This document shows positions 5,431-8,953 of a stretch of DNA of 8,953 nucleotides, in pieces; position 1 is the first letter of the stretch; the number at the start of each line of letters is the position of its first letter. The position numbers and the translations under genes were made by a program. The DNA comes from Armatimonadota bacterium (GTDB lineage: Bacteria; Vulcanimicrobiota; JACPDS01), in NCBI GenBank assembly GCA_016183885.1, contig JACPDS010000001.1:1-8953 (forward strand), read 5' to 3'. Under the pieces are notes generated by a model. It was given only the letters and a program-made list of their open reading frames with translations. It did no database searches and was not told the origin of the DNA.

Positions 5431-7341
5431 ATGGATAATATACCCCCATTTTCTTTGCTTAATAAAATAATTTTATTAAGTTTAATTTTAATTTCTTTAA
5501 GTATTTTTTCTTATATATTATACGACCGCTTGCGTTTAATTTTCTTAGGCAAAAAAGCGAAGCGTTTTAATAAAATTCCCTTAAGAATAAAAACTTTATT
5601 TTTATATGTTTTGGGGCATAAAAAAGTTTTTGCTTATGCTTATTCAGGAATATTGCATTTTTTTATTTTCTGGGGATTTATTATTTTAGCCGTAAGTTAT
5701 ATTGATCTTTTAGGGAAAGCTTTTTTTTTAAATTTTAAGCTCCCGATCTTGGGGAATAATTTAATTTACCCCTATTTTTTAGACTTAAGAGATTTTTTTG
5801 GAATTCTTGCTATAATTGGAGTAATCTTAGCTTTAATGCGCCGCTTTATTTTTAAACCGGAAAGATTGGAAAATTCAAAAGAAGCGCTTATTATTTTAAT
5901 TTTAATTTTTTTAGTGGTAAGCATGGGTTTTTTAAGTGAATCCTTACGTTATTCCTTAGAAAAAAACCCGGCAAATTCATTATCTTTTATTGCCAAAAAT
6001 TTAGCTTTACTTTTTAATAATTTCCCTAAAGAGAAAATTTTACTGTACTATGAACTAAGCTGGTGGGCGCATTTAATTATTATACTCGGCTTTTTAATTT
6101 ATATTCCTTTATCAAAGCATTTACATTTAATTACCTGTCCTATAGCGGAATTTTTTAGAAATTTAGATTCCCCCGGCGCTCTGCCTTATTTAGATTTAGA
6201 AAAAGAAGAAAGATTTGGGGCAGAATTATTTTCTGATTTTTCATGGAAAGATCTTTTAGATCTTTACGCTTGCACTGAATGCGGGAGATGTCAGGAAAAC
6301 TGCCCGGCTTATTTAACTAAAAAACCGCTTTCTCCTAAAAAAGTAATTTTAAATTTAAAGAAAGAATTATTAGCTCAAAAAGAAATTTTTAAACCTTTAA
6401 TCGGGAAAGCGGTTGCAGAAGATGAAATCTGGTCCTGCACCACTTGCGGAAATTGTCAGGAACATTGTCCGGTATTCATTGAACCTTTAAACAAGATTGC
6501 TGAATTTAAAAGACATTTAGTTTTGACTCAAAGTAAATTTCCCAAAGAGCTTACCTTATGTTATAGAAATTTAGAAGTTAATCTTAATCCATGGGGAATT
6601 GGATATATGGAAAGGGAAAAATTTGTTCATAATTTAGAAATAAATATAAAAAATAAAGAAGCTTCATTGCTTTATTTTGCAGGCTGTGCGGCTTCTTTTG
6701 ATGAAAGGAATAAAAAAGTCAGCCGCAGTTTAATAAAGATTCTTAAAAGTTTAGAAGTAGATTTTACTCTTTTGGGAACAGATGAAGCTTGCTGCGGAGA
6801 TCCCGCAAGACGCACCGGAAATGAATATTTATATCAAAATCTAGCTCAAAAAAATATTCAAACTTTCAAAAATTATAAATTTAAGAAAATTCTTACCAGC
6901 TGCCCCCATTGTTTTAATACTCTTAAAAATGAATATTCTCAAATGGGCGGAAATTTTGAAGTAATTCATCATAGTGTTTTTTTAGCTGATTTAATTAAAG
7001 AGAAAAAACTTAAACTTTTTAAAAAGATTCCTCAAACTATTACTTATCATGATTCTTGTTATTTAGGGAGATTTAATAATATTTATGATCATCCTCGTCA
7101 GATTATTCAAAATTTATCCTCTGGAAAGCTTGTAGAAATGACCCATCATCATAATAAAAGTTTTTGCTGCGGAGCCGGCGGAGGAAAAATGTGGATGGAA
7201 GAACTGCAAGGTGAAAAAATTTATATTAAAAGAGCGGATGAAGTTGTAAAAACTAAAAGCCAAATTGTTGCAAGCGCCTGCCCTTATTGTTTAACAATGA
7301 TGGAAGACGGTTTAAAAGAAAAAAATATAGACGAAAGATAG
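5431..7341 (+). CDS. Membrane ETF:(mena)quinone oxidoreductase: cytochrome b, 2x[4Fe-4S], two CCG domains
   Basis: This 636-aa protein matches the FadF/DUF224-type iron-sulfur reductases, proposed to act as ETF:menaquinone oxidoreductase (EMO) in fatty-acid-oxidising anaerobes. The N-terminal part has about five transmembrane helices (roughly 12-31, 66-91, 119-138, 151-171, 210-228) and histidines such as H76 and H214 that could bind heme b, as in NarI-like cytochromes. Two ferredoxin-type motifs follow: CTECGRCQENCP (C281, C284, C287, C291) and CTTCGNCQEHCP (C336, C339, C342, C346). Two CCG domains of the HdrB/HdrD type come next: C419, C454-C455, C491, C494, and C543, C579-C580, C617, C620. 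All expected cysteines are present. It should pass electrons from reduced ETF through the clusters to heme and quinone in the membrane. The start is 3 nt after the etfA stop with no visible Shine-Dalgarno, so translation is probably coupled to etfA. The gene closes the operon. The exact heme ligands and the direction of flow are inferred. Confidence 0.9.
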   Translation: MDNIPPFSLLNKIILLSLILISLSIFSYILYDRLRLIFLGKKAKRFNKIPLRIKTLFLYVLGHKKVFAYAYSGILHFFIFWGFIILAVSYIDLLGKAFFLNFKLPILGNNLIYPYFLDLRDFFGILAIIGVILALMRRFIFKPERLENSKEALIILILIFLVVSMGFLSESLRYSLEKNPANSLSFIAKNLALLFNNFPKEKILLYYELSWWAHLIIILGFLIYIPLSKHLHLITCPIAEFFRNLDSPGALPYLDLEKEERFGAELFSDFSWKDLLDLYACTECGRCQENCPAYLTKKPLSPKKVILNLKKELLAQKEIFKPLIGKAVAEDEIWSCTTCGNCQEHCPVFIEPLNKIAEFKRHLVLTQSKFPKELTLCYRNLEVNLNPWGIGYMEREKFVHNLEINIKNKEASLLYFAGCAASFDERNKKVSRSLIKILKSLEVDFTLLGTDEACCGDPARRTGNEYLYQNLAQKNIQTFKNYKFKKILTSCPHCFNTLKNEYSQMGGNFEVIHHSVFLADLIKEKKLKLFKKIPQTITYHDSCYLGRFNNIYDHPRQIIQNLSSGKLVEMTHHHNKSFCCGAGGGKMWMEELQGEKIYIKRADEVVKTKSQIVASACPYCLTMMEDGLKEKNIDER

Positions 7342-7364
7342 CTAATAGCAGGGCTATCTTTTTT
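7335..7364 (+). terminator. Intrinsic terminator of the scoAB-etfBA-EMO operon
   Basis: AAGATAGC (7335-7342), a 10-nt loop, GCTATCTT (7353-7360), running into a T6 tract (7359-7364). The left arm contains the TAG stop codon (7339-7341) of the membrane oxidoreductase. An 8-bp perfect stem followed directly by T's is a textbook rho-independent terminator and marks the end of the operon. Confidence 0.88.
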
Positions 7365-7370
7365 GGACGA

Positions 7371-7392
7371 CCCTCTTCCTTTGGGGAGAGGG
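7371..7392. repeat. GC-rich inverted repeat in intergenic DNA
   Basis: CCCTCTTCC (7371-7379), loop TTTG, GGGAGAGGG (7384-7392): a 9-bp stem with one G-T pair, followed by a G-rich run (7393-7408). The composition is unlike the AT-rich surroundings. Strings of this type (CCCTCT...AGAGGGTAAGGGTGAGGG) recur between genes in many bacteria, as I recall. It directly follows a TTTTTGGACGACC motif. Confidence 0.55.
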
Positions 7393-7463
7393 TAAGGGTG
7401 AGGGGGTTGGTTCGACTGCGCAAAGAAATCTAATATAGTTTATTTCCTAGAAAAACAAACAAA

Positions 7464-7476
7464 TCAGCTGGCAGCT
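7464..7476 (-). terminator. Weak terminator candidate for the propeller-protein gene
   Basis: Read on the minus strand, a short dyad (AGCTG at 7476-7472 and CAGCT at 7470-7466) lies about 20 nt after the stop at 7497 and is followed by a T-rich run (7465-7451). The usable stem is only 4-5 bp, so this is a weak call. Confidence 0.25.
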
Positions 7477-7496
7477 TTTAAAGAATAATTGAACTT

Positions 7497-8369
7497 TTAT
7501 AAAGAATTGATACTAAATTCTTCAAATTCGGCAAAACTTTTAATAAAATTTTTAAAGCCATTTTTATCAAAAATGTATATTTCTTCTCCCCGGGAAAGAT
7601 ATTTTAGGGTCTCAAATACGCCGAGCTTTAAATTTTCTTTACTGGAATAAACTTCCCCTCTATGACGTCTTAAAAATATTGCCGATGCCCGCCAATCTAT
7701 GGGAAGCGAAGCGTTTGTATCTATAGGAGCAGGCAGCCATTCAGCCGCATTAAATTGTTCTAATTCTTTAAAATTTTTAATAAAAGTATATGCGCCGTCT
7801 TTATCAATAAACCTTATTTCTTTGCCCTGGGCAAGAAGTTCTATGGCTTCAGTCTTGGAAAAATTAATATTTCCCCCTTTTAGACTATCTAAGATTATCT
7901 CAGCTGTCTCTTTATTTACTTTAGGAGAAGGAGAATCTTGCCCTTGAGTTTGACGGATTTTGCCTATTATTTCTTCTTTAGTGCTGAACTTTAAAGTGTA
8001 AACATTTCCATCACCGCTTCCGGCAGTAAAAGTTTTGCCGTCTTGACTAAGGCGGGGCAAGAACCAACTTATATCGCCAGTTTTAAAATCCCATTTATTA
8101 CTTCCAGTTTCAGGATCAAGAACGTAAACTTTTCCATCACCGCTTCCGACAACAAGATTTTTATTTTCGACGTCTTCACTAAAGAAGGGCGAGCAATAAA
8201 TTGCCCCGCCAGTTTCATAATCCCATTTCTTTTCAATTTTCTCAATATTAATGGGAGAAACAGGCTGACTTTTAGCAAAAGTATCCCGAGGAGCTAAAAT
8301 ACTGGATGGGCTAGCTTGCGCCAAATTTGAATCATCAAACCCATTATTATTTGTTTTATTTATCTGCAT
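7497..8369 (-). CDS. Two-blade PQQ/WD-like propeller protein with duplicated C-terminal module (unknown function)
   Basis: I do not recognise a named family for this 290-aa protein. Residues 1-45 are polar and probably disordered, with no signal peptide, so it is likely cytoplasmic. Residues about 48-86 and 92-127 are two propeller-type blades: KKWDYETG...SGDGKVYVLD and NKWDFKTG...SGDGNVYTLK, the pattern of PQQ-like/outer-membrane-assembly propeller repeats. A closed propeller normally needs six to eight blades, so this one must be partial, oligomeric or relict. After a linker (about 140-152), the C-terminal half holds a module seen twice: 174-207 and 253-286 align without gaps at 15 of 34 identical residues, sharing L..G.EI...DK.G...FIK.F.E.E.F. 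The start at ATG 8369 has a purine-rich AAGGGGG site 6 nt upstream and a good promoter candidate. A sensing, scaffolding or surface role would be pure guesswork. Confidence 0.75.
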   Translation of the reverse strand: MQINKTNNNGFDDSNLAQASPSSILAPRDTFAKSQPVSPINIEKIEKKWDYETGGAIYCSPFFSEDVENKNLVVGSGDGKVYVLDPETGSNKWDFKTGDISWFLPRLSQDGKTFTAGSGDGNVYTLKFSTKEEIIGKIRQTQGQDSPSPKVNKETAEIILDSLKGGNINFSKTEAIELLAQGKEIRFIDKDGAYTFIKNFKELEQFNAAEWLPAPIDTNASLPIDWRASAIFLRRHRGEVYSSKENLKLGVFETLKYLSRGEEIYIFDKNGFKNFIKSFAEFEEFSINSL

Positions 8370-8409
8370 AAATGTCCCCCTTTTTTTTCGCTATTTCACT
8401 CATTAATTA

Positions 8410-8437
8410 TTTATAACGCAATTTCAATAAAAGTAAA
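8410..8437 (-). promoter_or_regulatory. Candidate promoter of the propeller-protein gene
   Basis: On the minus strand TTTACT (8437-8432), a 16-nt spacer, TATAAA (8415-8410). The predicted transcription start near 8403 leaves a leader of about 34 nt before ATG 8369, and the AAGGGGG ribosome site lies within that leader. Confidence 0.5.
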
Positions 8438-8508
8438 GAGGATGTTGGGGTCAGGTCTTGAATTTAGCATTTTTTTATTTATTTGATTTTTCAAAATAGC
8501 GCGATTAT

Positions 8509-8537
8509 AAAAAAATTCTAAATTCTAATATCTAAAT
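8509..8537. repeat. Dispersed AT-rich repeat, copy 2
   Basis: Same orientation as copy 1 at 2074-2102, with 28 of 29 positions identical (mismatch at 8532). The similarity fades after 8537, where copy 1 continues into AAAATCCA words that are absent here. Confidence 0.6.
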
Positions 8538-8594
8538 TTAACTTAATATAGCATATAAACATTTTAAATTTGACTTTTTGGACAACCCCCGCTT

Positions 8595-8626
8595 AAGCCA
8601 ACCCCGCCGTCGGCGGGGTATCGCTT
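8595..8626. repeat. GC-rich inverted repeat (cruciform/hairpin)
   Basis: ACCCCGCCG (8601-8609) and CGGCGGGGT (8611-8619) form a perfect palindrome around one T. Outer arms AAGC (8595-8598) and GCTT (8623-8626) extend it across small internal loops. It overlaps a GCTTAAGC palindrome (8591-8598). No T-run follows on either strand, so it is not an ordinary terminator. Its GC content is far above the surroundings. Confidence 0.65.
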
Positions 8627-8696
8627 GAAACGAAAAGTTATGTTTTTGGACAGCCTCGCGGCGATCTTCCATAAGTTGTATGAAGCTCAAAAGCTG

Positions 8697-8724
8697 AGAT
8701 TAATTTTTTTAGAAAAATTAATCT
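8697..8724 (-). terminator. Hairpin terminator overlapping the stop codon of the right-edge gene
   Basis: A perfect 12-bp inverted repeat, AGATTAATTTTT (8697-8708) and AAAAATTAATCT (8713-8724), with a 4-nt loop. The TAA stop of the right-edge gene (8720-8718 on the minus strand) lies inside the stem. Read from the minus strand the T's are within the stem, not after it, so it might work as a terminator or as a 3'-end stabiliser. Confidence 0.55.
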
Positions 8725-8953
8725 TCAAAATAATGATCATCTAAAAATTCCGAAGAACTCCTTAATCTTTGAGTTTTATCTTTAGCTAATTCTACAAAGA
8801 TTAAATCTTTTATTTTATTAGGATTTTCTTTTCCGGTTATGCGGTAATTCTCTAAATTAGGTTCGTTCCAGATATATTTAGCGATATCTTTTAAATTTTC
8901 TTTAGAATCAAAAACATGAAATATACCAGTTTTATCTTGAATAAGCAGGATGC
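8718..8953 (-). CDS. C-terminal part of an unrecognised protein (cut by right window edge)
   Basis: A minus-strand reading frame enters from the right edge and ends at TAA 8720-8718, giving 77 residues. It begins ILLIQDKTGIFHVFDSKENL and ends RLRSSSEFLDDHYFED. The sequence is highly charged (Lys, Asp, Glu, Asn rich), soluble in character, and ends in an acidic tail. I do not recognise a family. The open frame without a stop, the normal codon pattern and the hairpin at its end support a real gene. Its start and upstream context lie outside the window. It is transcribed in the same direction as the propeller-protein gene but is separated by the repeat-rich region and its own hairpin, so it is probably a different transcript. 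Confidence 0.6.
   Translation of the reverse strand, partial: ILLIQDKTGIFHVFDSKENLKDIAKYIWNEPNLENYRITGKENPNKIKDLIFVELAKDKTQRLRSSSEFLDDHYFED

Larger units (their letters stand above)
8370..8717. other. Repeat-rich intergenic region (348 nt), no gene seen
   Basis: I find no convincing reading frame here. The region carries the promoter of the propeller gene (8410-8437), a GGGGTCAGGTCTTGAAT string (8447-8463), copy 2 of the AT-rich repeat (8509-8537), two TTTTTGGAC motifs in direct orientation 68 nt apart (8575 and 8643), a GC-rich hairpin between them (8595-8626), and the left part of the right-edge gene's terminator. It looks like a landing place for dispersed repeats. Confidence 0.65.

Noticed and set aside
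7699..8297. Plus-strand open frames of 82 and 84 codons and a second minus-strand frame of 69 codons within the propeller gene
   Set aside because: They are other-frame readings of the propeller gene; none has a ribosome site or family resemblance.
8718..8953. Possible relation of the right-edge protein to the propeller protein, since both contain SKENLK
   Set aside because: The shared string is six residues of low-complexity composition and the flanking residues do not align.

Overview
This is an AT-rich, low-GC bacterial window with tightly packed genes, TAA or TAG at every stop codon I could place, and no tRNA or rRNA. It contains an anaerobe-style electron-transfer operon: a succinyl-CoA:3-oxoacid-type CoA transferase, an electron transfer flavoprotein (ETF), and a membrane ETF:quinone oxidoreductase of the cytochrome b/Fe-S/CCG-domain type. 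These genes, the low GC and two unrecognised proteins suit an uncultivated anaerobic lineage, for example a candidate phylum such as Margulisbacteria/Saganbacteria. That placement is a guess from gene style only.

Layout. Positions 1-1948 are read on the minus strand: an orphan 200-aa protein, an HD-domain phosphohydrolase, then the N-terminal 197 residues of SecD, which runs off the left edge. Positions 1949-2289 are a divergent intergenic region with back-to-back promoter candidates, a repeat shared with 8509-8537, and a short dyad. Positions 2290-7341 are a five-gene plus-strand operon (scoA, scoB, etfB, etfA, membrane ETF:quinone oxidoreductase) that ends in a clear intrinsic terminator at 7335-7364. 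Positions 7342-7496 hold GC-rich repeat material. Positions 7497-8369 (minus) encode a 290-aa protein with two PQQ/WD-like propeller blades and a duplicated C-terminal module I do not recognise. Positions 8370-8717 are a repeat-rich intergenic stretch. Positions 8718-8953 (minus) are the C-terminal end of another unrecognised gene, with a hairpin over its stop codon.

How the genes fit together. The CoA transferase activates or releases an organic acid. Acyl-CoA dehydrogenase(s) encoded elsewhere would reduce the ETF, and the 636-aa membrane protein would pass the electrons to (mena)quinone. ETF motifs lean to the conventional rather than the bifurcating type. No acyl-CoA dehydrogenase, thiolase or hydratase is present here. 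SecD and the HD protein form a separate housekeeping neighbourhood.

The best candidates for something undescribed are the two-blade propeller protein with its duplicated C-terminal module, the orphan 200-aa protein, and a recurring intergenic motif (TTTTTGGACRRCC followed by GC-rich inverted repeats). I see no defence system, CRISPR array, intact transposon or phage gene.
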